64,000 nt of DNA, from contig NZ_CP186925.1 of assembly GCF_049562855.1 (NCBI RefSeq), positions 868,001-932,000 on the forward strand, written 5' to 3'. Below the pieces are notes generated by a model. That model was not told the DNA's origin and searched no databases. It saw nothing but the letters and a program-made list of their open reading frames with translations. The stretch comes from Ruminococcus_C callidus. GTDB lineage: Bacteria; Bacillota; Clostridia; Oscillospirales; Ruminococcaceae. Below, piece after piece: positions 32,230 through 40,651 of the stretch; position 1 is the stretch's first letter, and each line of letters starts with the position of its first letter. Position numbers and translations under genes: made by a program.

Positions 32230-33648
32230 ATGGAAATGATGACGAAGATCATCAAAAACATTGATTCTTGGGTATGGGGGCTTCCGCTGATCCTGCTGAT
32301 TCTTTTGTGCGGTATCTGGCTGACGTTTCGTATCCGTGGATTGCAGATACGTCGAATCGGTCTGGCACTGAAATTCATGGTCACGAATGAAGAGGAAGGC
32401 GAGGGTGAAGTCACCAGTTTTGGTGCTCTCTGTACGGCTCTGTCTGCAACGATCGGTACCGGTAATATCGTCGGCGTTGCTACGGCAATCGCGGCCGGCG
32501 GTCCGGGTGCACTGTTCTGGATGGAGATTGCAGCCCTGTTCGGTATGGCGACCAAATATGCCGAGGGCTTTCTGGCAATCAAATATCGTACGGTAGACAA
32601 AGAAGGGCACTATCTGGGCGGTCCGTTCTACTATATTGAAAATGGTATGGGCTCCCGCTGGAAGTGGCTGGCAAAGCTGTTCGCACTGTTCGGTATGCTG
32701 GCTGGTCTGCTGGGCATCGGTACCATTACGCAGATCAACGGCATCACCTCTGCGGCAAACAATTTCTTTGATGCTGACAGCAAGCACATTGCTTTCACCC
32801 TGTTCGACACAAGCTACACATGGACGACAGTCATCATGGGCTTGCTGATTACCATTTGTGTGGCACTGGTTGTCATTGGCGGTCTGAAGCGAATCTCCCA
32901 GATTTCACAGGTGGTCGTGCCGTTTATGGCAGTTGCCTATGTTCTGTGCTGTCTGATTATGATGATCTGCAATGTGACAGAGATTCCACATGCAGTTGTG
33001 GAAATCGTCAAGAGTGCTTTTGGCATGGACGCAGTTGCCGGCGGTGCACTGGGTGCTATGATCGTGGCAATGCAGAAGGGCGTTGCAAGAGGTATCTTCT
33101 CCAACGAAGCCGGTCTGGGTTCTGCCCCGATCGCTGCCGCAGCAGCACGTACCAAGGAACCGGTTCGTCAGGGTCTGGTCACCATGACTGGTACATTTAT
33201 TGATACCATTATCATCTGCACCATGACTGGTCTGTCCATTGTCATTTCCGGTGCATGGCTGAATTCGGATCTGGAGGGCGTACAGATCACAGACGCTGCA
33301 TTCCAGCACGGCCTGCCGTTTCCGTCACAGGTTTCTTCCTGCATTCTGATGCTCTGCCTGATCTTCTTTGCATTTACCACAATTTTGGGCTGGAGTTATT
33401 ATTCTGAACGCTGCCTGACCTATCTTCGCGGTAAGGCAAGCTACACACTGACACTGGCCTACCGCTGGCTGTACATTGTGGCAGTGTTCATTGGTCCGTA
33501 TCTGACTGTAGAAGCCGTATGGGACACCGCAGATATTTTCAACGGTCTGATGGCATTTCCGAACGTCATTGCACTGATTGCTCTGTCCGGCGTAGTTGCT
33601 ATGGATACCAAGCAGTATTTTGCGGAAAAGCGGCATTTGCTGAAATAA
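32230..33648 (+). CDS. sodium:alanine (AGCS) family symporter
   Basis: This 472-residue integral membrane protein of the alanine/glycine:cation symporter family shows the signature block ALSATIGTGNIVGVATAIAAGGPGALFWMEIAALFGMATKYAEG and EAGLGSAPIAAAAA near 290. It should import alanine or glycine with Na+. AAAGGAG precedes ATG 32230. It is a single-gene unit whose terminator (34008) has been pushed 335 bp downstream by a B-type insertion. Confidence 0.93.
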   Translation: MEMMTKIIKNIDSWVWGLPLILLILLCGIWLTFRIRGLQIRRIGLALKFMVTNEEEGEGEVTSFGALCTALSATIGTGNIVGVATAIAAGGPGALFWMEIAALFGMATKYAEGFLAIKYRTVDKEGHYLGGPFYYIENGMGSRWKWLAKLFALFGMLAGLLGIGTITQINGITSAANNFFDADSKHIAFTLFDTSYTWTTVIMGLLITICVALVVIGGLKRISQISQVVVPFMAVAYVLCCLIMMICNVTEIPHAVVEIVKSAFGMDAVAGGALGAMIVAMQKGVARGIFSNEAGLGSAPIAAAAARTKEPVRQGLVTMTGTFIDTIIICTMTGLSIVISGAWLNSDLEGVQITDAAFQHGLPFPSQVSSCILMLCLIFFAFTTILGWSYYSERCLTYLRGKASYTLTLAYRWLYIVAVFIGPYLTVEAVWDTADIFNGLMAFPNVIALIALSGVVAMDTKQYFAEKRHLLK

Positions 33649-33664
33649 AAGCAGTAATATCTTT

Positions 33665-33999
33665 GGCAATACCGCACAAAGAGCGTCTGGCGACTTTGCA
33701 CGCCATCTGCTTGCAAATTTCCCTTCAGAGCCTGTTTCGTATCTTCCCGCACGCATCTTGCGTGCATATTTTCCGAGATATTTCGGGAAAATACTCGAAA
33801 ATCCACAAAGGATTTTCTCCGTTTTTCCCTTCATCTCTCAAAAAATCTGACGACGCAATCTGCATACGTCAGATACGAAACAGACTCTCATATTTCACAA
33901 AAATGCTCGTGAATACATCCAGTATTCACTCCGCTTTTTGTTTCATCTGACGAAAAATTTGACGACGCATCTGTCGCACAATCTTTGTGCGGTATTGCC
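33665..33999. repeat. composite element: family B interrupted by element D (335 bp)
   Basis: The outer B sequence begins GGCAATACCGCACAA and ends TTGTGCGGTATTGCC, flanked by CTTT on both sides. Inside it, 33728-33887 is a second palindromic element (D) with ends GAGCCTGTTTCGTATC and GATACGAAACAGACTC, inserted at a TCA in the B sequence. The same composite occurs at 44170 and 53916 with different outer duplications, so it moves as one unit. Confidence 0.88.
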
Positions 34000-34007
34000 C
34001 TTTTCAA

Positions 34008-34041
34008 CAGGGCAGGAGAACGATCTCCTGTCCTGTTTTTG
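34008..34041 (+). terminator. intrinsic terminator, probably of the displaced symporter unit
   Basis: CAGGGCAGGAG and CTCCTGTCCTG pair, followed by TTTTTG. Confidence 0.85.
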
Positions 34042-34076
34042 TTTTATTTCTTCCTGTGAAAATTTCGTGGAAATGC

Positions 34077-34105
34077 TGGACAAATACAGGGGAGTGTGCT
34101 ATAAT
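34077..34105 (+). promoter_or_regulatory. promoter of the Cache-like sensor gene
   Basis: TGGACA (34077-34082) and TATAAT (34100-34105) with a 17-bp spacer. A family A element begins 6 bp after the -10 box, so transcription would start at its edge. Confidence 0.75.
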
Positions 34106-34110
34106 ATTAA

Positions 34111-34282
34111 GGAAACACTGAATAAAGCTTGTGCGTAAGATGCGTCGTCAGATTTTTCGACAGATTGCTTAGAAATTCCGCAGGCATACTGCCGTATGGC
34201 AAGGGATTTCTGGGCAATATGACGGAAAATCTGCAAGCAGATTGCGTGCAAAGCCGTCAGGCGGGCTTTATGCAGTGTTTCC
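34111..34282. repeat. family A element (172 bp) inserted just after a promoter
   Basis: From GGAAACACTGAATAAAGC to GCAGTGTTTCC, flanked by TTAA and TTGA (three of four match). It would form the 5' end of the transcript of the downstream gene. Confidence 0.87.
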
Positions 34283-34361
34283 TTGAGTATGACAACAGGC
34301 GATCCGCTTCTTTCAACAGAGAGAAACGGATTCATAAAAGGGTAGGTGTGTTTTTACAAAA

Positions 34362-35297
34362 ATGGTAAAACGTTTTTGGAAATTATATCGCAGTGTGATT
34401 TTGTGCGTGGCAATTTGTATTGCAGTTCTGGCATGTTCCGCCGGCTATACTGTGGGTGTGGTCGGCATGAACAATGTGATCGCACAGATCGATGTCAATA
34501 TTGGCTCGATAGAGGCGTATCTGGAGAAGAACCAGAATGCAACGGAACTGCTGACAGAGGAATTCAAAGAGGACTATTCTGCCAAGACCAGAACTATCGC
34601 CATGCTGCTGTCGCAGGACAGTTCCTTTATTACCGATGACCGGACACTGGAGGAACTTCGCGTGACCGTCAATGCAGACATGATCAGTATTTCTGACCAT
34701 GAGGGCAATGTGATCGCCAGTACAGACCCGTCCGGTGCGGGGAACTCCATTCGGGAAGAGTTTCGTTCGCACCTGACAGATGATGTCTATACCGATGTTC
34801 TGTTTCTGCTGGATTCGGATACGCCCACCATTGTGGCGGCATCTTCACTGGACGGCGGAAACGGTCTGGTGCAGATCACGTTTTCGGCGGATTCCGTGGT
34901 ATCTCTGTTACAGGACGCAGACTGGGCAAACATTGCTTCGGATATGCCGCTGTATTCTTCCGGTACAACGGCAATTCTGGAAACCGACACGCTGAAATAT
35001 ATCAGCTGCACCAATACAGACCTGATCGGCAAGACAACAGACTACGACAAGGAACAGTTACAGCGGAACAAGGGCAAATTTAATGTGAAAGATGCAGACG
35101 GCAAAACGGAAATGGTGCACTATCAGACCAGCGGCGATTACATCATTCTGGCGACAGTGCCCTATTCTGATATTTACCATATGCGGAATGTAGTCGTGGG
35201 CTGGATCGTTGTCGGCGGTGCAGTGATTCTGGCAGTCACTTGCCTGGCACTGCGAATGCAGCTGCTCCGGCAGGACACGAAAAACAAGAAAAAGTAA
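34362..35297 (+). CDS. membrane protein with extracellular Cache-like domain, no output domain
   Basis: This 311-residue protein has a membrane span at about 10-36, an extracellular region (about 37-270) and a second span at about 275-296, ending in a short basic tail (RQDTKNKKK). The outer region has the feel of a double Cache sensor: a long helix with AYLEKNQNATELL, then MISISDHEGNVIASTDPSGAGNSIREE, a typical Cache strand-turn motif, and later ILATVPYSDIY. Normal Cache receptors continue into HAMP plus kinase, chemotaxis or GGDEF domains; this one stops at the membrane. It may work with a separate partner or may be a truncated receptor. The RBS is weak, so the start is uncertain. Confidence 0.65.
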   Translation: MVKRFWKLYRSVILCVAICIAVLACSAGYTVGVVGMNNVIAQIDVNIGSIEAYLEKNQNATELLTEEFKEDYSAKTRTIAMLLSQDSSFITDDRTLEELRVTVNADMISISDHEGNVIASTDPSGAGNSIREEFRSHLTDDVYTDVLFLLDSDTPTIVAASSLDGGNGLVQITFSADSVVSLLQDADWANIASDMPLYSSGTTAILETDTLKYISCTNTDLIGKTTDYDKEQLQRNKGKFNVKDADGKTEMVHYQTSGDYIILATVPYSDIYHMRNVVVGWIVVGGAVILAVTCLALRMQLLRQDTKNKKK

Positions 35298-35313
35298 CTG
35301 AAATCATTTCTCA

Positions 35314-35348
35314 GAAGTCACCTCTGTCCGCAGAGGCGGCTTTTTTTA
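35314..35348 (+). terminator. intrinsic terminator after the Cache-like gene
   Basis: GTCACCTCTG and GCAGAGGCGGC pair, followed by TTTTTTTATA. Confidence 0.75.
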
Positions 35349-35351
35349 TAT

Positions 35352-35384
35352 GGCAATACCGCACAATCTTTGTGCGGTATTGCC
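35352..35384. repeat. family B mini-element
   Basis: The 33-bp B hairpin, with flanks ATAT and ATAG (three of four match). Confidence 0.8.
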
Positions 35385-35399
35385 ATAGGAGTTTCACGG

Positions 35400-35668
35400 A
35401 TTGCGGGAACTTACAGACACGCAAAGCAAACGGAAAGGAATCCGCATCAGGGGAGCCTGTCGGTTTTATGGGCACTGCCGGAAAGCGGCTGGTAATGTTT
35501 TTCCTTCTGCCGGAGGAACACGGAAAAGATTCGGGCAGGCAGCTGCTGCAATACGGCATGCAGCATTACGGTATAGAGGAAGATATTGTGAATGAACATG
35601 ATCCGAAAATAGCAGCATTTTACGCTTTCAATTCGCCCATACCATTGGATACAGATACATTTTTGTGA
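35400..35668 (+). pseudogene. remnant of a GNAT N-acetyltransferase
   Basis: The frame ending at 35668 encodes GEPVGFMGTAGKRL, FFLLPEEHGKDSGRQLL and VNEHDPKIAAFYA. These correspond to the strand-4, acetyl-CoA loop and C-terminal parts of GNAT acetyltransferases. The N-terminal half is missing, with a B mini-element where it should be. The C-terminus departs from the family after AAFYA, suggesting a frameshift. There is no convincing start codon or RBS. Confidence 0.6.
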
Positions 35669-35684
35669 TATTGCACATTACATA

Positions 35685-35713
35685 TTGACATTTCCTGAAA
35701 AATGATGTATAAT
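35685..35713 (+). promoter_or_regulatory. sigma-A promoter of fucO
   Basis: TTGACA (35685-35690) and TATAAT (35708-35713) with a 17-bp spacer. Confidence 0.9.
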
Positions 35714-35770
35714 ATGCTTGTACTCCGAAAATGGAAGTACCAATAAATTTTATTGTGAGGTGCATGCATT

Positions 35771-36919
35771 ATGGCAAATCGTATTGTATTGAACAACATT
35801 TCTTATCATGGAAAAGGTGCGATTCAGGAAATCGTCAGTGAAGTAAAAAGCAACGGCTACCAGCATCTGTTTATTGCAACAGATCCGGATCTGCTGCAAT
35901 TTGGCGTGACGGCAAAGGTGACAGACATTTTGGACAATGCCGGCATTGCATACACGGTTTACTCGAAGATCAAGCCGAATCCCACCATTCAGAACGTGCA
36001 GGAGGGTGTAGCGGCTTTTCAGGCTTGCGGAGCAGATGCCATTGTTGCCATTGGCGGCGGCTCCTCTATGGACACGGCAAAGGCGATCGGCATTATCATT
36101 ACCAATCCGGAATTCGCAGATGTGCGTTCGCTGGAGGGTGTTGCTCCGACGAAGAACCACGCAGTTCCCACCATTGCGATTCCGACAACTGCCGGCACTG
36201 CCGCAGAAGTAACGATCAACTATGTCATCACAGATGTGGAAAAACAGCGGAAGTTTGTCTGCGTGGATACCAATGATATTCCGGCTGTTGCCATTGTGGA
36301 TCCGGATATGATGTCCTCCATGCCCAAGGGACTGACTGCCGCAACCGGTATGGACGCACTGACCCATGCCATTGAGGGATACACCACCAAGGCAGCATGG
36401 GAGATTCCGGACATGTTCCACATGGAAGCCATTCGCCTGATCTCGGAGAATCTCCGTGATGCTGTAGCCAATAAGCCCAGCGGCAGAGAGGGCATGGCTC
36501 TGGCACAGTACATTGCCGGCATGGGCTTTTCCAATGTAGGGCTGGGAATCGACCACTCTATGGCACATACATTGAGTGCACACTATGACACCCCGCACGG
36601 TGTGGCTTGTGCAATGCTGCTGCCGATCTCCATGGAGTTCAATCGGGACTACACCGGTGACCGGTATCGTGCGATTGCAAAGGCAATGGGCGTAGAGGGC
36701 ACTGAAACCATGACACAGGAGGAATACCGTGATGCGGCAATTGCGGCAGTTCGTCAGCTGTCCAAAGACGTAGGCATTCCGGAAAAGAACGAACGCATCA
36801 GGGAAGAAGATCTGGAGCAGCTGGCAAAAGATGCTCTGGCAGATGCCTGCTATCCGGGCAACCCCAGAGAGGCAACGCAGGAACAGGTGATCGAAATGTT
36901 CCGCATGCTGATGGTATAA
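35771..36919 (+). CDS. fucO: lactaldehyde reductase FucO (iron-dependent alcohol dehydrogenase)
   Basis: FucO reduces L-lactaldehyde to 1,2-propanediol with NADH, the last step of anaerobic fucose or rhamnose breakdown. The 382-residue group III alcohol dehydrogenase is close to E. coli FucO over its whole length, including the NAD motif GGGSSMDTAKAIGI, AIPTTAGTAAEVTINYVI, and metal ligands in DALTHAIEGY and DHSMAHTLSAHYDTPHG. The substrate could also be another short aldehyde. GAGGTG precedes ATG 35771. It stands alone, with no fucose genes adjacent. Confidence 0.92.
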   Translation: MANRIVLNNISYHGKGAIQEIVSEVKSNGYQHLFIATDPDLLQFGVTAKVTDILDNAGIAYTVYSKIKPNPTIQNVQEGVAAFQACGADAIVAIGGGSSMDTAKAIGIIITNPEFADVRSLEGVAPTKNHAVPTIAIPTTAGTAAEVTINYVITDVEKQRKFVCVDTNDIPAVAIVDPDMMSSMPKGLTAATGMDALTHAIEGYTTKAAWEIPDMFHMEAIRLISENLRDAVANKPSGREGMALAQYIAGMGFSNVGLGIDHSMAHTLSAHYDTPHGVACAMLLPISMEFNRDYTGDRYRAIAKAMGVEGTETMTQEEYRDAAIAAVRQLSKDVGIPEKNERIREEDLEQLAKDALADACYPGNPREATQEQVIEMFRMLMV

Positions 36920-36940
36920 CCGGCGGCAGCGTTTTTCTTG

Positions 36941-37112
36941 GGCAACACCGCACAAAGAGCGTCTGGCGACTTTGCACGCCATTTGCTTGCAAATTTCCCG
37001 TCATATTTCACAAAAATGCTCGTGAATACATCAAGTATTCACTCCGCTTTTTGTTTCATCTGACGAAAAATTTGACGACGCATCTGTCGCACAATCTTTG
37101 TGCGGTATTGCC
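36941..37112. repeat. family B element (172 bp), 4-bp duplication CTTG
   Basis: From GGCAACACCGCACAA to TTGTGCGGTATTGCC, directly flanked by CTTG on both sides, 21 bp after the fucO stop. Confidence 0.9.
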
Positions 37113-37121
37113 CTTGTTCCG

Positions 37122-37211
37122 TTTTTTACAATTTTTCCTCCCGTAATTGTGATAAGATAATACTCGAACAAAGGAGTTCAGATGAATCAGTCATCTGAAC
37201 TCCTTTTTATT
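37122..37211 (+). promoter_or_regulatory. promoter-terminator leader (attenuator candidate)
   Basis: TTTTTTACAATTTTTC is followed by a -10-like TGATAAGATAAT (to 37161) and then, within about 10 nt, by a perfect terminator: AAGGAGTTCAGATGA / TCATCTGAACTCCTT plus TTTATTTTT. Only 57 bp without a promoter separate it from the next gene, so expression requires readthrough. An RBS-ATG lies inside the hairpin. Confidence 0.6.
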
Positions 37212-37244
37212 TTTCAGGAAAGCAGCGTACAGCGTCGTGCGTGA
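37182..37244 (+). CDS. possible 20-residue leader peptide
   Basis: ATG 37182 sits 5 nt after AAAGGAG in the left arm of the terminator stem, and the frame runs through the T-tract (encoding LLFIF) to TGA 37242. A translating ribosome would unfold the terminator. Whether it is translated is inference. Confidence 0.35.
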   Translation: MNQSSELLFIFQESSVQRRA

Positions 37245-37268
37245 TGCGTTCCGGAGGAGGTATTTCAG

Positions 37269-38402
37269 ATGAGCTATCCAGAAGTTGATTTTTTGTATCT
37301 GAATGAGGAAGACATGGTGGCAGCCGGTGTCAAGGATATGGCAGGTTGTATCGAAGCCATGGAGGAAATGTTCAAGCTGATGAAGGTGGGCAACTACCGC
37401 ATGGGCGGTGCGAACGGGAACTCCCACGGCTGTATGGTCATGTTCCCGCCGTCTTCTCCGTTTCCGGAAATGCCGGTAGATGGACCGGACAGAAGATTCA
37501 TGGCAATGCCGGCTTATCTGGGCGGCGTGTTTGATATGGCAGGCATGAAGTGGTACGGCTCCAATTGTGCCAACAAGGAAAAGGGCTTGCCCCGTTCCAT
37601 TCTGATGCTGACACTGAACGACAAGGATACCGGTGCACCGGTGGCATACATGTCCGCAAATATTCTTTCCGCATACCGGACTGGTGCAGTGCCGGGGGTA
37701 GGATATAAGCACTTGTCCAAGCCGGATTCCAAGGTGGTTGCCATTATCGGTCCGGGCGTGATGAGCAAGACTGCACTGGCGGCGATCATGGCAGTCCGTC
37801 CGAACATCGAAACCATTAAGGTCAAGGGACGCGGCAAAGCTTCACTGGAAAAGTTCATTGCCCACGTGAAAAAAGAATATCCGCAGGTAAATGTGTACGC
37901 TGTGGATACCATAGAAGAAGCAGTCCGAGATGCGGACATTGTTTCGGCAAGTACTTCCACCCCTACTGGTGACCCCAGCCTGTATCCGTACATCAAAGAG
38001 GAATGGATCAAGCCGGGTGCACTGATCAGTTCCACGGCGGCTCTCCGGTTTGATGATGACTTCATAATTCACCGTGCGAGAACTGTAACGGACAACATCA
38101 AGCTGTACGAGGCATGGGAAGAAGAAATGAAACCGAATGCCTACAACACCGTGCCGATTCCGGCGGTGCATGTCATGGATCTGATCGCAGAGGGCAAGAT
38201 GAAGCCGGAGCAGGTCGATGATCTGGGCGATATTCTGATGGGCAACATTCCGCTGCATCGGAAAGAGGACGAAATTATTGTGTATTCCATTGGCGGCATG
38301 CCAGTGGAAGATGTAGCCTGGGGCACTATGGTTTACCGCAATGCACTGAAAAAAGGCATCGGTACAAAGCTGAAGCTTTGGGATACCCCGCAAATGGTAT
38401 GA
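37269..38402 (+). CDS. ornithine cyclodeaminase/mu-crystallin family protein
   Basis: This 377-residue protein has the family's NAD-binding core (AIIGPGVMSKTALAAIM near 157) and the N-terminal substrate region MKWYGSNCANKEKGLPRS near 92. Family members are ornithine cyclodeaminase, alanine dehydrogenase, ketimine reductase, and the protein annotated as tyramine oxidase subunit B. It leads a tight five-gene operon with a flavin/iron-sulfur amine dehydrogenase. A sensible role is NAD-linked reduction or deamination of the imine produced by that enzyme. The exact substrate is unknown. GGAGGAGG precedes the start. Confidence 0.82.
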   Translation: MSYPEVDFLYLNEEDMVAAGVKDMAGCIEAMEEMFKLMKVGNYRMGGANGNSHGCMVMFPPSSPFPEMPVDGPDRRFMAMPAYLGGVFDMAGMKWYGSNCANKEKGLPRSILMLTLNDKDTGAPVAYMSANILSAYRTGAVPGVGYKHLSKPDSKVVAIIGPGVMSKTALAAIMAVRPNIETIKVKGRGKASLEKFIAHVKKEYPQVNVYAVDTIEEAVRDADIVSASTSTPTGDPSLYPYIKEEWIKPGALISSTAALRFDDDFIIHRARTVTDNIKLYEAWEEEMKPNAYNTVPIPAVHVMDLIAEGKMKPEQVDDLGDILMGNIPLHRKEDEIIVYSIGGMPVEDVAWGTMVYRNALKKGIGTKLKLWDTPQMV

Positions 38403-38421
38403 TCAGACAGGAGGAGCAGAC

Positions 38422-38748
38422 ATGAGAATTCAGGAACACCCGATTCTGGGGACATATGAAAAGGGAAAGCTGGTTTCCTTTACTTTTGACGGAAAGCCTT
38501 TGGAGGGATATGCCGGAGAGCCCATTGCAATGGCACTGAAAAATGCCGGCGTGATGGTACACCGCTATACCCGAAAGGAACACAAACCGAGAGGGATCTT
38601 CTGTGCGATCGGTCGCTGTACAGACTGCGTAATGGTCGTAAACGGGCAGCCGAATGTGCGGACATGTATTACGCCTTTGGAAGAAGGCATGGAGATTCGG
38701 ACACAATATGGTGTGACAGCAGAACAGCCGGGAGGTGCAGCAAAATGA
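38422..38748 (+). CDS. (2Fe-2S) subunit, HcnA/sarcosine-oxidase-alpha N-terminal type
   Basis: This 108-residue protein has FTFDGKPLEGYAGEPIAMAL near 20 and a [2Fe-2S] motif CAIGRCTDC near 60 followed by a Cys in RTCITPL. This is the small gamma-type subunit of multi-subunit amino-acid dehydrogenases such as hydrogen cyanide synthase HcnA, opine oxidases and D-hydroxyproline dehydrogenase. Its stop overlaps the next start by 4 bp. Confidence 0.85.
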   Translation: MRIQEHPILGTYEKGKLVSFTFDGKPLEGYAGEPIAMALKNAGVMVHRYTRKEHKPRGIFCAIGRCTDCVMVVNGQPNVRTCITPLEEGMEIRTQYGVTAEQPGGAAK

Positions 38749-40334
38749 TGAAGCGTTATGATATGATCGTCGTCGGTGCAGGTCCGGCAGGATTGTCCGC
38801 AGCCATTGAAGCCGCGAAAAAGGGGATGCACGTTGTCGTTTACGATGAAAATGCCAAGCCCGGCGGACAGCTGTTCAAACAGATCCATAAGTTTTTCGGC
38901 TCCAAGGAACACAAGGCAAAGATTCGCGGATTCCACATCGGGGAAGAACTTCTGGCAGAAGCTGCAGAACTGGGCGTAGAGGTTGTCCTGAATGCCATTG
39001 TCATCGGTATCTTTCCGGAAAAGGAAGTTACCGTAAAGGTAGAAGATCACGTCATTCATGTGAAAGGCGATACCATTCTGATCGCCACCGGTGCCAGCGA
39101 GAACATGGTTACATTTCCGGGCTGGACCCTGCCGGGCGTTATCGGAGCAGGTGCCGCACAGACAATGATGAACCTTCACGGCACCCTGCCGGGCAAGCGT
39201 GTGCTGATGCTTGGCTCCGGCAACGTCGGTCTGGTAGTCAGCTTCCAGCTGATGCAGGCCGGCTGTGAAGTGGTTGCCGTTGCCGATGCAGCTTCCCGCG
39301 TAGGCGGCTATGGTGTCCATGCGGCAAAGGTGGCAAGATGCGGCGTACCGTTTTATCTGTCCCATACAATTATTTCCGCAGACGGGGAAGATTGCGTCAC
39401 CGGCGTGACGATCGGAGAAGTGGACAAGAACTGGCAGATCATTCCAGGCACGGAAAAACATTTCGATGTGGATACGATTTGTCTGGCAGTCGGGCTTTCG
39501 CCGATGTCCAAGCTTTGCGATATGGCGGGCTGTGCCATGGAGGATAATCCGGCAAAGGCTGGATTTGTTCCCACTGTCAACGAGTACGGTGAAACATCGG
39601 TTCCCGGCATCTATGCTGCCGGTGACGTGTCCGGTATTGAAGAAGCTTCCAGTGCCATGATCGAGGGCAGAATCGCCGGCATTGCCGCAGCGGCAAGACT
39701 GGGATTCATTTCGGAGGAAACCTGTAAGGAAGAAGCTGCCAAGCAGGAAGCCGCTTTGGAGGGACTGCGGCAGGGCATGTTTGCTCCGGGTATGCGTGGC
39801 AAGCAGATCACCGAAACCGAAGAAGGTGTGGAAATTTCGCAAAACCTGTTGAAACATGGTTTCGTTGCTGAGGAAGAAATCGAACGGTTCCCCGGTGTGA
39901 CACACAGTGCCGGTGTGCACCCTGTCATTGAGTGTACTCAGAATATTCCGTGCAACCCGTGTCAGGACGCTTGTCCGAAGCACTGTATCCGTATCGGCAG
40001 CAACATCACGGCACTGCCGTCCATTGATCCGGAGAAGAAATGCACCGGCTGCGGCATGTGCGTGGCTTCCTGTTCCGGTCAGGCGATCTTCTTGGTCAAC
40101 GAAGACTGCGGCGACGGCACGGCGGAAGTGACACTGCCTTATGAGTTCCTGCCGCTGCCGCAAAAGGGCGACAAGGGCGTGGCTCTGAACCGAAAGGGTG
40201 AAAAGGTCTGTGCCGCAGAGGTGGTTCATGTGCGGAGTGCCAAGGCGTTCGACCACACCAATCTGCTTACGATGAAAGTACCGAAAGAATATGCCATGAA
40301 AGCAAGATTTTTTCGGGAGGAGGAGACAGCATGA
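38745..40334 (+). CDS. FAD/NAD-type subunit with ferredoxin insert (HcnB-like)
   Basis: The 529-residue flavoprotein contains an N-terminal FAD motif (VGAGPAGLSAAIEAAKKG), a second nucleotide motif (LMLGSGNVGLVVSF near 160) and PGIYAAGDVSGIEEA near 285. The C-terminal part carries two [4Fe-4S]-like cysteine motifs, CNPCQDACPKHC near 405 and CTGCGMCVASC near 430. HcnB and opine oxidase A subunits usually lack this ferredoxin part, so in this anaerobe electrons probably leave to a soluble carrier rather than to a respiratory chain. ATGA overlaps bind it to both neighbours. Confidence 0.85.
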   Translation: MMKRYDMIVVGAGPAGLSAAIEAAKKGMHVVVYDENAKPGGQLFKQIHKFFGSKEHKAKIRGFHIGEELLAEAAELGVEVVLNAIVIGIFPEKEVTVKVEDHVIHVKGDTILIATGASENMVTFPGWTLPGVIGAGAAQTMMNLHGTLPGKRVLMLGSGNVGLVVSFQLMQAGCEVVAVADAASRVGGYGVHAAKVARCGVPFYLSHTIISADGEDCVTGVTIGEVDKNWQIIPGTEKHFDVDTICLAVGLSPMSKLCDMAGCAMEDNPAKAGFVPTVNEYGETSVPGIYAAGDVSGIEEASSAMIEGRIAGIAAAARLGFISEETCKEEAAKQEAALEGLRQGMFAPGMRGKQITETEEGVEISQNLLKHGFVAEEEIERFPGVTHSAGVHPVIECTQNIPCNPCQDACPKHCIRIGSNITALPSIDPEKKCTGCGMCVASCSGQAIFLVNEDCGDGTAEVTLPYEFLPLPQKGDKGVALNRKGEKVCAAEVVHVRSAKAFDHTNLLTMKVPKEYAMKARFFREEETA

Positions 40335-40651
40335 ATGACAGAAACCGGGAACTGAGACCCTTCGTACCGCAGCCGGACGATGATATGATTGTTTGCCGCT
40401 GTGAAGAAATTACCAAAGGTGAGATTCGCCGTGCCGTACATGACGGCATGTTTACATTGACGGAAATCCGTCGCTATCTGAGAACTGGTATGGGGCTTTG
40501 TCAGGGACAGACCTGTACCAAACTGGTGAAAGGCATTGTGTCACGGGAACTGGGTGTACGTCCCAACGAGTTGGGACCGGCAACCGGCAGAGCTCCCATG
40601 CGTCCGATCGAAATGAAAGTGCTGGCAAAAGATAAGGAGGAAACAAAATGA
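40331..40651 (+). CDS. BFD-like [2Fe-2S] protein
   Basis: A 106-residue protein with the bacterioferritin-associated-ferredoxin-like motif: CRCEEI near 22 and GMGLCQGQTC near 55. In HcnB-type enzymes this domain is fused to the C-terminus of the flavoprotein; here it is a separate gene overlapping both neighbours by 4 bp. Confidence 0.87.
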   Translation: MNDRNRELRPFVPQPDDDMIVCRCEEITKGEIRRAVHDGMFTLTEIRRYLRTGMGLCQGQTCTKLVKGIVSRELGVRPNELGPATGRAPMRPIEMKVLAKDKEETK

